Shown: positions 8,201 through 16,891, numbered from the stretch's first letter. The stretch is DNA of 64,000 nucleotides from Amycolatopsis regifaucium (GCF_001613935.1 NZ_LQCI01000052.1:66643-130642); one strand, 5' to 3'. Numbers and translations are program-made. Notes: generated from the letters alone by a model not told the origin.

Positions 8201-8967
8201 CGGGCGGCCGCGGAGTTTTCCAGCACCGTGGCCAAGGTCTGCTTGGCGCGGCGCTGTTCCTTGTCGTCGATGACGCCGAGGTCGATCGCGGCGAAGTCGA
8301 TCCTGGTCACCGCGGCGGGACGACCCGCCTGCTCGATGACGACCTCGTGGGAGAACACCAATTGCTCGGGCTTGTCCAGGTCTGCCTGCAGCACGGTGAG
8401 GCGGAGGGTGGCGCCGACCGGGAACAGGAAGTTCTTGAACGTCGTGTTCATCGTGTTGATGACGAGGTAGTACCGGCGGCCGGGGGTACGGCTGAGGTAG
8501 AACCGTTCGGTCACCGCCACGAACATCTGGCGCGCCGCCTCGACCGCCACCATCCCCTGCACGTGTGGCCGGGTCTGCGCGTCGACCACCAGCTCGTTGT
8601 CGTTGTGCAGCCGGAGATCGGCGGTGAAGACCTCGGGGGTCTCCTCGGTGAGGTTGGCCACCAGCACGTTGTGCGCCTGGCCCTTGTGCAGCTCGTGCCG
8701 GTCGGCGATGACCTCTTCCGACCGCAGCAGGCTCACCTCGGACTCCTGGACACCGCGCCGCGTCAGCGCGGCCAGCAGGTAGGTGCCGGAGTAGTCGTCG
8801 ATCCCCTGCCCCAGCAGGATTCGCAGCGGCCACGGTCCTTCGTCGAACTCGCCTCCCGTGATCGCGGCGACGAGTTCGCTCAGCGACCAGGCGCCGACCG
8901 ACTCGGCGAAATCGCGGAAGCGGTCCCCTACGACACAGATGACGCGGGGCGACCCGGTTTCGGACAT
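8197..8967 (-). CDS. AfsA-like double-hotdog protein of unknown role
   Basis: A 256-residue protein with a GGAGG site before the ATG. It shows AfsA-type features: LHKGQAHNVLVANL, then FTADLRLHNDNE, H-V-Q-G-M-V-A-V-E-A-A-R-Q near residue 125, and a second hotdog-like half with the FKNFLFPVG stretch. AfsA proteins transfer a beta-ketoacyl group to dihydroxyacetone phosphate in gamma-butyrolactone synthesis, but none of the usual partners (butenolide reductase, ArpA-type receptor) is here. It is embedded between two flavoenzyme genes, so a hydratase, dehydratase or thioesterase role on a pathway CoA ester is plausible. I do not know its function. Confidence 0.65.
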   Translation of the reverse strand: MSETGSPRVICVVGDRFRDFAESVGAWSLSELVAAITGGEFDEGPWPLRILLGQGIDDYSGTYLLAALTRRGVQESEVSLLRSEEVIADRHELHKGQAHNVLVANLTEETPEVFTADLRLHNDNELVVDAQTRPHVQGMVAVEAARQMFVAVTERFYLSRTPGRRYYLVINTMNTTFKNFLFPVGATLRLTVLQADLDKPEQLVFSHEVVIEQAGRPAAVTRIDFAAIDLGVIDDKEQRRAKQTLATVLENSAAAR

Positions 8968-8992
8968 CGCGGATACCTCCAGGTGGCTGCCG

Positions 8993-9511
8993 TCAGCGCG
9001 GCAGATCGGAAAACGGGGCGTGATAGGCGCCGCGGTGGAACACCAGCGGCGGCGCCGGGGTGGTGTCGAGCCCGACGACCGAGCCGATCACCAGGACGTG
9101 GTCTCCGAGCTCGACACAGCGATAGAGCTCGCATTCGATCGTCGCGGGACTGCCGTCCAGTACCGGGCAGCCGGTCTCCGGGCCGGGGTGCCAGGCGCCG
9201 ACTTCGGCCAGCGGCGGCCGGCTTCCGTACGGGCGGCTCAGCGCCTTGGCCACCTCGGCCGTGCCGGACCCCAGGATCGAGGCGGCCCAGACCCCGGACC
9301 GGCGCAGGCGGTTGAGGAAGGTCGAGTCCTGCCGCAGGTAGAGCGAGACCAGTGGCGGGTCGAGCGAGACGGAGGTGAAGCTGTTCACCACGACCGCGTC
9401 CTCGGCCTCCCCCGGTCTGCCGTGCACCAGGGTGGACACGACGCAGATCCCGGTCACCAGCTCACTCATCACCGTGCGCAGGCGGTCCCGGCCGCCGGTC
9501 GATGCGGTCAC
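8993..9511 (-). CDS. flavin reductase (HpaC-type) of a two-component monooxygenase
   Basis: A 172-residue split-barrel FMN/FAD reductase. It has VNSFTSVSLDPPLVSLYLRQDS near residues 43-65 and the C-terminal LVFHRGAYHA strand characteristic of the flavin reductase-like family. The start is the GTG at 9511, with GGGAGG 9 bases upstream. It lies 6 bases downstream of the HpaB-type oxygenase and must supply its reduced flavin. In trl clusters the matching pair is TrlCD, which hydroxylates the tropolone ring. It uses NAD(P)H; which cofactor is not visible. Confidence 0.88.
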   Translation of the reverse strand: MTASTGGRDRLRTVMSELVTGICVVSTLVHGRPGEAEDAVVVNSFTSVSLDPPLVSLYLRQDSTFLNRLRRSGVWAASILGSGTAEVAKALSRPYGSRPPLAEVGAWHPGPETGCPVLDGSPATIECELYRCVELGDHVLVIGSVVGLDTTPAPPLVFHRGAYHAPFSDLPR

Positions 9512-9517
9512 GACGGG

Positions 9518-11059
9518 TCACCTCCCGCGCAACGCCGGGCTCTGTGGCCCGTGCAGATGCGGCAGCTTCCAGCCGTCGACGTCGTACTCCGACAGGCAGG
9601 TGTCGACCAGGCCGGTGTACTCGTCGAACTTGCCGGTGGCCTGCTGGGCCTGCAGCACCTCGAACCGGATCTGCTCGTGGTTACCGGCGTAGTTCATCTC
9701 GTACAGCTCGTGCCTGCCGCCGAACTCGGTCCCGACCGCGTCCCAGATGAGCTTCATCAGCTTGACCCGCTCCTGCGCGGGAACGCCCCGGCCGCGGATG
9801 TACTTGTCGAGATACGGGCGCAGCTCGGGCACTCCCCAGTCCGCGGCGTCGGAGTTGTTGTAGATCAACGCGCTGCCGAGGTCCTTGAAGAAGATCTCCT
9901 TGATCTTCGGATACACGCTGGTGGCCAGCACCCGGAAGGCCATCGCGGTCTCGCCGTTCGGGGCGAGCGTGCCGTCGGGCCAGGGCGTCGGGTTGTGCAC
10001 CATCGAATCGATGAGGCCCCAGAACACGCTGCGGTAGGACAGGACCTCGCCGAGCCGTCCCTGCACACCGCGGTAGTCGAGGGTGCCGGTGGTGTCGAGG
10101 CCTTTGGCCAGCAGGCCGGTGAGGAAGTCGAGCTTCACCGCGAACCGGACGCAGGCGTGCAGCATCGCGCGGTAGAAGAAGCCGGAGCCGACGAAGAAGT
10201 TGTTGGCCTTCTCGACGTCGTAGCAGAACACGTCCTCCCAGGGTACGAAGACCTGGTCGAACACAAGGATCCCGTCGTTCTCGTCGAACCGGCTGCTCAA
10301 CGGCTGGTCGAACGGGGTGCTGGTGGCCGAGGCGACCTGCTCGTAGGACCGACGCGAGATGATCTTCAGCCCGGAGGCGTTCATCGGCACGATGAAGAAC
10401 GCCGAGAACTCCTTGCCGTTCTCCGGGATCCGCGCGTAACTGCCGACGAAGATGTGCTGGGTCACGGCCGCGCCGGTGCCCACCACCTTCGCACCGGACA
10501 CGACGAGGCCGGCGTCGGTTTCGCGGTCGACGGTGAGGTAGACGTCCTTGTGTTCGGTCATCCCCCGGTGGCGGTCGATCGGCGGATTGACGATCCCGTG
10601 GCCGATGAACATCACCTTTTCCTGGGCCTTGCGGTACCAGTTGGCGGCGTTGTCCTCGAACGGCGCGTAGTGGTCGCCGTTGGAACCCAGGGTGGACAGG
10701 AACGCCGCCTTGAAGTCCGGCGTGCGGCCCATCCAGCCGTAGGTCATCCGCGACCACTCGGTCATCGCCTCGACACCCGCCTGCAGGTCCTCGACCGTCC
10801 GTGGTGCCTTGAAGTAGGGATGGGTGAAGCCGCCGTTGCCGGTGTCGGTCGGCACGATCAGCTTCTTGCTGGTGGCCGGATCGTGCAACGAGTCGTAGAG
10901 CCGCGCGATGGAACCGGCGTTGTTCCGGAACGCCGGGTGCGCGGTGACGTCCTCGACGCGCTCACCGCCGATCCAGACCTCACGCCCGTCCTTCAGGCTG
11001 TCCAGGTACTCGGCACCGGTGTAAGGAAGTTCCACGGATTCGGGTCGCGAGGTCGTCAT
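9518..11059 (-). CDS. HpaB-type FADH2-dependent monooxygenase, large component
   Basis: A 513-residue 4-hydroxyphenylacetate 3-hydroxylase family protein with an acyl-CoA-dehydrogenase-like fold. It keeps the N-terminal YLDSLKDGREVWIGGERV, the HGIVNPPIDRHRG stretch near 175-190, and DQVFVPWEDVFCYDVEKAN near 270-290. It is the first gene of the long minus-strand operon, directly downstream of the LysR gene. With the following reductase it would hydroxylate a ring position of the pathway product (a TrlCD-like role). Its closest biochemical relatives act on phenols, so 4-hydroxyphenyl substrates are an alternative. Confidence 0.88.
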   Translation of the reverse strand: MTTSRPESVELPYTGAEYLDSLKDGREVWIGGERVEDVTAHPAFRNNAGSIARLYDSLHDPATSKKLIVPTDTGNGGFTHPYFKAPRTVEDLQAGVEAMTEWSRMTYGWMGRTPDFKAAFLSTLGSNGDHYAPFEDNAANWYRKAQEKVMFIGHGIVNPPIDRHRGMTEHKDVYLTVDRETDAGLVVSGAKVVGTGAAVTQHIFVGSYARIPENGKEFSAFFIVPMNASGLKIISRRSYEQVASATSTPFDQPLSSRFDENDGILVFDQVFVPWEDVFCYDVEKANNFFVGSGFFYRAMLHACVRFAVKLDFLTGLLAKGLDTTGTLDYRGVQGRLGEVLSYRSVFWGLIDSMVHNPTPWPDGTLAPNGETAMAFRVLATSVYPKIKEIFFKDLGSALIYNNSDAADWGVPELRPYLDKYIRGRGVPAQERVKLMKLIWDAVGTEFGGRHELYEMNYAGNHEQIRFEVLQAQQATGKFDEYTGLVDTCLSEYDVDGWKLPHLHGPQSPALRGR

Positions 11060-11257
11060 CGTCCACCTAGTTTTCGTCTCATTCGTCCGTCCGCTACAGC
11101 ATCTCCGGCCCCCACCCGGTCCAGTACCCGCCTTTTGGTACTAGCCGTTAAGGACTATGGCGAACGGGGACGGTGAATTCCCCGCCGAAAGGGGAGCGCA
11201 TTCCCGCGACCGCGGCTTCGCGCGCACAACGGCATTCTTACCCACGGGAAGATTCTG

Positions 11258-11295
11258 AGAAATGGAGGCGGGCCGGGTGTTCAGCCCGCCATTTC
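11258..11295 (-). terminator. possible hairpin overlapping the LysR stop
   Basis: GAAATGG near 11258 plus CGGGC just after it pair with GCCCGCCATTTC at the LysR 3' end, leaving a 3-base bulge and a loop of about ten bases. It could end the LysR transcript or attenuate read-through into the HpaB operon. Pairing is imperfect. Confidence 0.3.
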
Positions 11296-12183
11296 CCGGT
11301 GACAGACGTCGCGGAACTGGTGGCGCAGCCAGCGGTGGGCCGGGTCTGCGTCCATCCGGGGGTGCCAGGCCTGGGAAATCGCGACCGGCGCGCTGATCGG
11401 GTGGTCGACCTCGGCGAGGCCGAACCGGCCGATGGCCGAGCCGAGCACCCTCGACGGCACGACCGCGACGAAGTCGGACGCCGAGGCCACTTCGAGGGCC
11501 ACGTAAAACGACGCCACCACCAGGCTCACCTGGCGGTTCAGGCCTTGGCGCTGCAGAAGGCCGTCCAGCGGGCCGTGGGTCCGCCCACGGCGCGAGACGT
11601 TCACGTGCGGGTAGGCCGAGACCTGTTCGAGGGTGGCCTCACCGGTCACCAGCGGATGCCCCTTCCGCACGGCGAGCACGAACCTGTCGTCGAACAGCCA
11701 CTCGACCCGAACCTCCGGGCCGAGATGCCCGATCATCCCGATGTCGAGGTCGACTTCCCCGTCGCGCAACGGGTCGACATCCTCCCCGCCCTCGGCCATG
11801 AACCGCAGCACCGCGTTCGGCGCGCTCTCGCCCAACCGTTTCACCAGCGGGCCGGCCACCGCCGACGCCAAGCCGTCACTGGCGCGGACCACGAACGTGC
11901 GGGTCAACGAGACCATCTCGAGCGGGTCCTTCGGGCCCAGGAGCTCCGATGCCTCCTCGACCAGGCCGCGAACCCGATCGCGCAGGGCCAGCGCGTGCGG
12001 AGTGGGCACGAGCCGGCGACCCGCCCGCACGAGAATCGGGTCGCCGAGCTCGAGCCGTATCCGCGACAGCGACCGGCTGACCGAAGGCGCGCTGAGTCCC
12101 AGCTTCTTCGCCGCGCCGGTCACACTGCATTCCTCCAGCAGCGCGTCGAGAACGACGAGCGTATTGAGGTTCAGAGCCTTCAT
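11281..12183 (-). CDS. LysR-family transcriptional regulator
   Basis: A 300-residue regulator. The N-terminal winged helix is LNTLVVLDALLEECSVTGAAKKLGLSAPSVSRSLSRIR (residues ~6-45), followed by a periplasmic-binding-like effector domain with DLDIGMIG near 150. It lies upstream of, and in the same direction as, the HpaB-led operon, with a 221-base gap. Such a gap can hold the promoter it controls. NodD/DntR-like members sense aromatic compounds, which suits a pathway intermediate as co-inducer. The operator was not identified with confidence. Confidence 0.88.
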   Translation of the reverse strand: MKALNLNTLVVLDALLEECSVTGAAKKLGLSAPSVSRSLSRIRLELGDPILVRAGRRLVPTPHALALRDRVRGLVEEASELLGPKDPLEMVSLTRTFVVRASDGLASAVAGPLVKRLGESAPNAVLRFMAEGGEDVDPLRDGEVDLDIGMIGHLGPEVRVEWLFDDRFVLAVRKGHPLVTGEATLEQVSAYPHVNVSRRGRTHGPLDGLLQRQGLNRQVSLVVASFYVALEVASASDFVAVVPSRVLGSAIGRFGLAEVDHPISAPVAISQAWHPRMDADPAHRWLRHQFRDVCHREMAG

Positions 12184-12282
12184 CTCGCCAGTTTATCCAG
12201 CGAACCCTGCCGCGAAATGACCTTTTCGGAGAACCAGGGGTCCGTTCGGGCCGCCTGAAAAGGCAGGTACTTGAAAGCTCAG

Positions 12283-12996
12283 CTACTCGCGATGATCGGG
12301 CTCGCCGTATTTCCAATAGCCTTTCGTTGAGAATTCATCGCGACCGAGACCCCATTCGTTGAGAAATAACATTCGCGCCTGCTTCACCGCGCCGCCCTCG
12401 CCCGCCACCCAGATCACCGAGCCGGCGGAAGGTTTCGGGAGCGCACGCAGCGCCGGGGTGATCAACGTGCCCTTCCGCATCCCCTCGCTCCGGCGCAGCG
12501 AGCACACCGACGTCATCGTCGGATCGGCGGGTGGCAGCAGGTGTTCCCCACCCTCGAGCACCACGGTCACCTTGCCGTGTCCCACGGGCAGGGAGTCGAG
12601 GATCGAGGCGATCGCCGGTGCGGCGCTTTCGTCGCCGGCGAGGAGGTATGGCGTTCCGGGCTTCGGATGGGTGAACCCACCGCGCGGCCCGGCCACCGTC
12701 ACGACCTCGCCGAGCAGCGGCGATTCCGCCCACCGGGCCACCGGGCCGTTGCCGTGCAACACGATGTCGAGGTCGATCTCGGCGGAGCGTTGCCGCCGCA
12801 CCGTGTAGGCCCGCCCGACCTGCGCTCCGGTATCGGGGTCGACGACGAACAACTTCACCCATCGGGTCGGCCCGTCGAACCGCACGCCGTCGGCGCCACC
12901 GAGCATGAGCGTGATCCGCACGAACGGCTCCGGCAACCGGACGACGTCGACCACCGACGCCGGGACGCGATGGCGGACCGGCCGCGAACGGGTCAT
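12283..12996 (-). CDS. siderophore-interacting protein (ViuB-type ferric-chelate reductase)
   Basis: A 237-residue protein with an N-terminal FAD-binding 9 domain (FVRITLMLGG; R-A-Y-T-V-R flavin motif near residue 80) and a C-terminal SIP domain (YLLAGDESAAPAIASIL near 135 and VIWVAGEGGAVKQAR near 195). These enzymes reduce Fe(III) in internalised chelates. It is the third gene of an MFS / TetR / SIP operon, overlapping the TetR stop (ATGA). Hydroxytropolones bind Fe(III), so recovery of iron from the product complex, or self-protection, is a reasonable inference. Confidence 0.88.
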   Translation of the reverse strand: MTRSRPVRHRVPASVVDVVRLPEPFVRITLMLGGADGVRFDGPTRWVKLFVVDPDTGAQVGRAYTVRRQRSAEIDLDIVLHGNGPVARWAESPLLGEVVTVAGPRGGFTHPKPGTPYLLAGDESAAPAIASILDSLPVGHGKVTVVLEGGEHLLPPADPTMTSVCSLRRSEGMRKGTLITPALRALPKPSAGSVIWVAGEGGAVKQARMLFLNEWGLGRDEFSTKGYWKYGEPDHRE

Positions 12997-13628
12997 CCCC
13001 GCCGCCGCCCTTCACGGGCTTGCCCGACCACCGAATGCGCCAGCTCCTCCAGGAACTCGGGGCTCGACGAGATCCCGAGCACCACCGACCGGTAGTAGAT
13101 CGGGCCGAGCAGCCGGTCGAGCAGTTCGGCGAGCTCGGCGTCGCCCGTCGGCGCGCAGTCCAGGCGCTCCAGCACGTTCCGCAACCCGGCCAGATCCCGC
13201 CGCCGCTGCGCGAGCAGGAAGCCTTCCCGGAACCGCTGGGCGGTGTCGGGGTCGTGCAGGGCCTGCCCGATGAGGCTGTGCATGACGGCACCGGCGGCTT
13301 CGTCGCGCAGGAACGCCTGCAGCCGCGAGAGCTGGCCGACCAGCTCCGCCAGCGGCTCACCATCGCCGTGATTCCAGGCCAGCGCCGCTTCGCCGTCTTC
13401 CTCCAGGTTGTCCAGGAGGATCTCGACCTTCGACTTCCACCAGCGGTAGATCGTCTGTTTGGCGACTCCGGCACGGTTCGCGATGGCCTCCATCGTCACC
13501 CCGGCGAAACCCCGTTCCACCAGCAGGTCGTCCGCGGCGTCGAGCACCGCCTGCCGGGCGCTCACGTTGCGGCGGGGTCCCGCGTGCCCGTGGGGGTTCT
13601 TGCCGGTGGACGGACGTGTGCTGGTCAT
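12993..13628 (-). CDS. TetR-family repressor of the exporter operon
   Basis: A 211-residue regulator. Its N-terminal helix-turn-helix (residues ~24-68) reads VTMEAIANRAGVAKQTIYRWWKSK and is followed by a helical ligand-binding domain of the TetR_C type. I take the ATG at 13628, which overlaps the MFS stop. Two near-identical palindromes in front of the MFS gene (14930-14973) are its likely operators, making this an autoregulated, drug-induced efflux operon. The ligand is probably the cluster product or a relative. Confidence 0.88.
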   Translation of the reverse strand: MTSTRPSTGKNPHGHAGPRRNVSARQAVLDAADDLLVERGFAGVTMEAIANRAGVAKQTIYRWWKSKVEILLDNLEEDGEAALAWNHGDGEPLAELVGQLSRLQAFLRDEAAGAVMHSLIGQALHDPDTAQRFREGFLLAQRRRDLAGLRNVLERLDCAPTGDAELAELLDRLLGPIYYRSVVLGISSSPEFLEELAHSVVGQAREGRRRG

Positions 13629-14842
13629 TCGGCTGCTTTCTTCTGGCTGGTCAGGCTGAGCAGCACGCCGGCCGCGATCAGCGCGACCACGATCGCGAAC
13701 GTGGTACCCGCGACCCGCAGGCCGGACAGCTGGATGAGCACGCCCACGCCCACCGCGGGCAAGCTCAGCATCCCATACAGGATCGCGAAGAAGGTGGACA
13801 CGGCGGCGCCGCGCAGCTGGGGTGCGGCGCCCGTGGTGATCGCCAGCATGCCGGAGCCGATCGCGATTCCGGTGCCGAAACCGGTCGCCACCGCGGCCAG
13901 CAGCAACGCTGTCAGCGAAGCGGCGAGCACGGCGAGGGCGACGAGCGCCGACGCGAGGATCAGAGCCGAACAGGCGACGGGCAGGGCGATGGCGGGCCGC
14001 ATCCGCCGGAGCACGAGCTGACCGAGCGCGGTGCAGGCGAACGCGAGAAACACGACGAAGCCGGTCAGCGCCGGACTGGTCAGGTGCAGTTCGGAGGCCA
14101 GCAGGAGGCCGGTGACCGCGGTGAGGACGCCGAGCACCGCGAAGCCCGCGCCACCGGTCATGGCCGAACGCAGGAAGACGCCGCGGATCTCGCGTGGCAC
14201 GTGCAGTTTTTGCGGGGCCAGCTTCAGCTTGCCGGTGACGGTCACCGTCTCGGGCACGAACAGCTGAGAGATCAGGGCGATCAGCAGCAGGCCGCCGTGC
14301 ACGATCCACGGCAGGCGCAGCGGGGCGATCCCGGTCTCGGCGAGCAGTCCGGCGATCAGGTTGCCGCAGGCCAGCCCGCCCATATTGGACAGCAGGGTGA
14401 CGATCGGCGCCCTTCCTTTGCGCGCCAACGGAAACAGTTCCATGATGCCGGCCGTCGCCGCACCGGTGACGAGAGCGGCGGAGAAACCCGACAGCACGCG
14501 ACCGACGAGCAGGCCGGGCAGGCCTTGCGCGGTCAGGAACACCACCGCGGCGACGGCGGCCAGCAGCACCGCGGCGAACACCACCGGCTTGCGTCCGACC
14601 TGGTCCGACACCCGCCCGAAGACGAGCAAGCCGGCGACCACACCGACGGCGTAGACGGCGAACAGGATCGTCACGGCCAGCGAGCCGAAGGCGAACTGCG
14701 ACTTGTAGAGCGGGTACAGGGCGGTGGGCACCGTGGTGCCCACCATCACGGCCCAGAAGGCGAAGGCGGTGACCGCCGCCCATGGGCCACGTGAGCGCTC
14801 GACGGAAGGCGGTAAGTCAGGCGACATCTGGATGTTCGACAC
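13625..14842 (-). CDS. MFS drug exporter, 12-TM
   Basis: About 405 residues of alternating hydrophobic helices. The motif A loop is GRVSDQVGRKPV between TM2 and TM3, and the motif C-like region is GFSAALVTGAATAGIMELFP. I choose the GTG at 14842, because AGGAG lies 8 bases upstream; an ATG at 14827 is a weaker choice. It is the first gene of a three-gene operon with TetR and the siderophore-interacting protein. It is the probable exporter of the cluster product. Twin operators and a promoter lie about 90-130 bases upstream. Confidence 0.88.
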   Translation of the reverse strand: MSNIQMSPDLPPSVERSRGPWAAVTAFAFWAVMVGTTVPTALYPLYKSQFAFGSLAVTILFAVYAVGVVAGLLVFGRVSDQVGRKPVVFAAVLLAAVAAVVFLTAQGLPGLLVGRVLSGFSAALVTGAATAGIMELFPLARKGRAPIVTLLSNMGGLACGNLIAGLLAETGIAPLRLPWIVHGGLLLIALISQLFVPETVTVTGKLKLAPQKLHVPREIRGVFLRSAMTGGAGFAVLGVLTAVTGLLLASELHLTSPALTGFVVFLAFACTALGQLVLRRMRPAIALPVACSALILASALVALAVLAASLTALLLAAVATGFGTGIAIGSGMLAITTGAAPQLRGAAVSTFFAILYGMLSLPAVGVGVLIQLSGLRVAGTTFAIVVALIAAGVLLSLTSQKKAAE

Positions 14843-14929
14843 GCGGAGCGCTCCTCGCGGGTTCAGGGGGATGAGGCGTCGACCAGGGGGTGGAAAGGTT
14901 CTCGAAGCGGCGAACAGGCGCTTGCCTAA

Positions 14930-14973
14930 ACGCAACGTTGAGTCTCGATAAAAGCATAGACGCACCGTTGCGT
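14930..14973 (-). promoter_or_regulatory. tandem TetR operators upstream of the MFS-TetR-SIP operon
   Basis: Two 14-base sites, ACGCAACGTTGAGT (14930-14943) and ACGCACCGTTGCGT (14960-14973), each differ by one base from the perfect palindrome ACGCAACGTTGCGT. Their centres are 30 bases apart, about three helical turns, allowing cooperative binding on one DNA face. They bracket the predicted promoter. Confidence 0.7.
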
Positions 14974-14976
14974 CAA
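14948..14976 (-). promoter_or_regulatory. predicted promoter of the exporter operon
   Basis: On the minus strand TTGACG (14976-14971) is followed after 17 bases by TTTTAT (14953-14948). The -35 box lies inside the upstream operator and the start point would fall in the downstream one, a classic repression layout. The -10 match is weak. Confidence 0.45.
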
Positions 14977-15025
14977 CGCTTCACCGCAGGGGTGAACTTC
15001 GAGACCACAAGTTCGAAAAGGGCTC

Positions 15026-15460
15026 CTACCTGCCGGTTTCCACCAGACCCAGTCGCAGGGCGCTCAGGACCGCCTCCGTGCGCGACGCCACCCGGAGCTT
15101 GGAGAAGACCGTCTTCAAGTGCACCTTCACCGTCCGCTCGGAGATACCCAGCGTCCGGGCGATCAACCGGTTCGACTTGCCTTCCGCCAGCTGCCGGACC
15201 ACCTCCAGTTCGCGCGGCGTGAGCTGGCAACCCAGTCCTTGCCGCGAGCCGGAAACGATCCCCTCGACCGCCTCGCCGCGTTCGATGTCCAACGGATAGC
15301 CGATCACGGTCTTGACGAACTCCGCCGGCTCCGCCTGTTCCTTCGGATGCATTCTGGAAAGCAGCATGATGATCATGCTTTGGGTTTTCAGCACCTCCCC
15401 GAGCAGGTGCGTCACGCGTTCTGAAACGGGTTCATGAAGATCACCATTCGCCACAGGCAT
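15026..15460 (-). CDS. short LuxR-type transcriptional regulator
   Basis: A 144-residue protein using the ATG at 15460, after a GGGGA-type site. The C-terminal 65 residues are a GerE/LuxR helix-turn-helix (LTPRELEVVRQLAEGKSNRLIARTLGISERTVKVHL). The N-terminal 75 residues carry no receiver or PAS domain that I can recognise. It sits at the outer edge of the cluster, upstream of the exporter operon and in the same direction. It is a candidate pathway regulator of the small, signal-domain-free type. Confidence 0.8.
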   Translation of the reverse strand: MPVANGDLHEPVSERVTHLLGEVLKTQSMIIMLLSRMHPKEQAEPAEFVKTVIGYPLDIERGEAVEGIVSGSRQGLGCQLTPRELEVVRQLAEGKSNRLIARTLGISERTVKVHLKTVFSKLRVASRTEAVLSALRLGLVETGR

Positions 15461-16841
15461 AGAAATCCCCCAGATACGGTAACGGCAGGCATTTTGCGCG
15501 CCATCGCGCGGATATGGCGACCTACCGATGTCGGCAGGTCTCCCAAGGTGATAGGCCGAAGGCCCTTGATCTGCCGCACCGAGTCTAACCTCGACGTCGC
15601 GGAGCCGACAACCACAACACTGAACAATGAGACTTTTTGCCAGGCGCAACAATCGGAGTCCTTCGGGATACCGTCCGAGAGGCCGGGACCTGCGCCGACA
15701 CGTATTCGACGAAAAATACGTCAAAGTCGATCACGATAGCGCATCAACTGATCATTCCGTCGCGGATGGCACCATCGAGCCGCCGGACCCAGACCACGAC
15801 AGCCGGGCATAGCCGATACACGGAGAGCGACAGGACTTGGTGCTTCCCCTGCCGCGGCATGCCAGGGCTCGGCTTCGCGCCGACCATCGTCACCACCTGT
15901 AACGGCGCGCCTGTACCGCAAGGCCGTCCGACCGAAGCACCGTCGGCCACGCCACATTGCCGTGACGATCGCGGCGCGCCACAGCCACGCTCCGGCACAT
16001 CCGGTCGGAGAATCGGCTCGGAAGAGGCCGCCGTCGAACCGTCGTGTTGGCGTTGTGCGTCTTCGGCGCGCCATGGTCTCGCCTATGCCGATCTTGTCCC
16101 AGCGGGAGCAGCTGACCGAGGCCGCCGCCTGGCTACGGCACCGAGTAGGCACCAGGTGGTATTCGCGGTTGGCGCCGCGCGCATGGTCAACCGGCGTCCG
16201 GTACTTATCTGCGCTCGACGCGCGATGGCATCCGGCGTGGTACAGGGCTTGTCGTTCTCACGCTGGCCGGCGACCAGACCAGGGTTGTGACCCGTTTCGA
16301 CAACAGCGTCCTTCCGTGCCTCCAGCCCGTAACCCAGACGCAAGACTCGAAAGGTTCGCCAGTTCTCGCTGTCCACACTGCCCCGGATACACCAGCCGGA
16401 GCCAGGTTCTGTGAGGCCGAAATACACCATGTTGGACGGCAAACCTCAAGCCACGCCGGCCAACCTGAAGTGTGAGCTGAACATCGACCATCACCTCGAC
16501 CCAGTGCCGACCGGAGCGTTCTGTCGTATGAACGATGCCGTGTTCGAACTTGGGGAATCAGCCATTATCCCGATTGGTCTCGTGTGCCTGGAGTATTCCG
16601 GTGATCTGTCGCGCGCCAATACTGGGATGACAAGAATACCCATCGCGGACTCGACGTGACCTGCACCGACGGATGAGTGCCCGATCATGTCGCGTCGCCA
16701 GCAGGGGATCCACGACTGAGATTTCGGTGCTCCCCCACTGGTTCTACCAGACGAGGTTTGCCATGATCCGCCTTCGCGGCACCTTGCCTGCTCTTTCACC
16801 GGCCTCGGCACCCGTGCGGTGTCGGAGGGGCGATGGGCCCG
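15461..16841. other. gene-poor stretch
   Basis: No frame here gives a convincing protein. Base composition is more AT-rich than the flanks around 15600-15800. One small inverted repeat, ACGTATT/AATACGT at 15700-15721, might be a regulator site for the LuxR gene. Short open frames on both strands lack ribosome sites and known motifs. Confidence 0.4.
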
Positions 16842-16891
16842 CGAACGAGGGACCCCCGGCAGCGCACTGGCCGCCGGGGGTCCCTCGTTCG
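16842..16891 (-). terminator. strong rho-independent-like hairpin
   Basis: A perfect 19-bp stem (16842-16860 with 16873-16891) and a 12-base loop. It lies 40 bases downstream of the 27-codon ORF at 16932-17015 and would end that transcript. Confidence 0.75.

Noticed and set aside
8197..8967. Gamma-butyrolactone synthase of a signalling system
   Set aside because: No ArpA-type receptor or reductase nearby and the gene is embedded in an enzyme operon; kept only as AfsA-like.
16411..16659. 82-codon plus-strand ORF in the gene-poor stretch
   Set aside because: No ribosome site, no motif and overlapping frames on the other strand.
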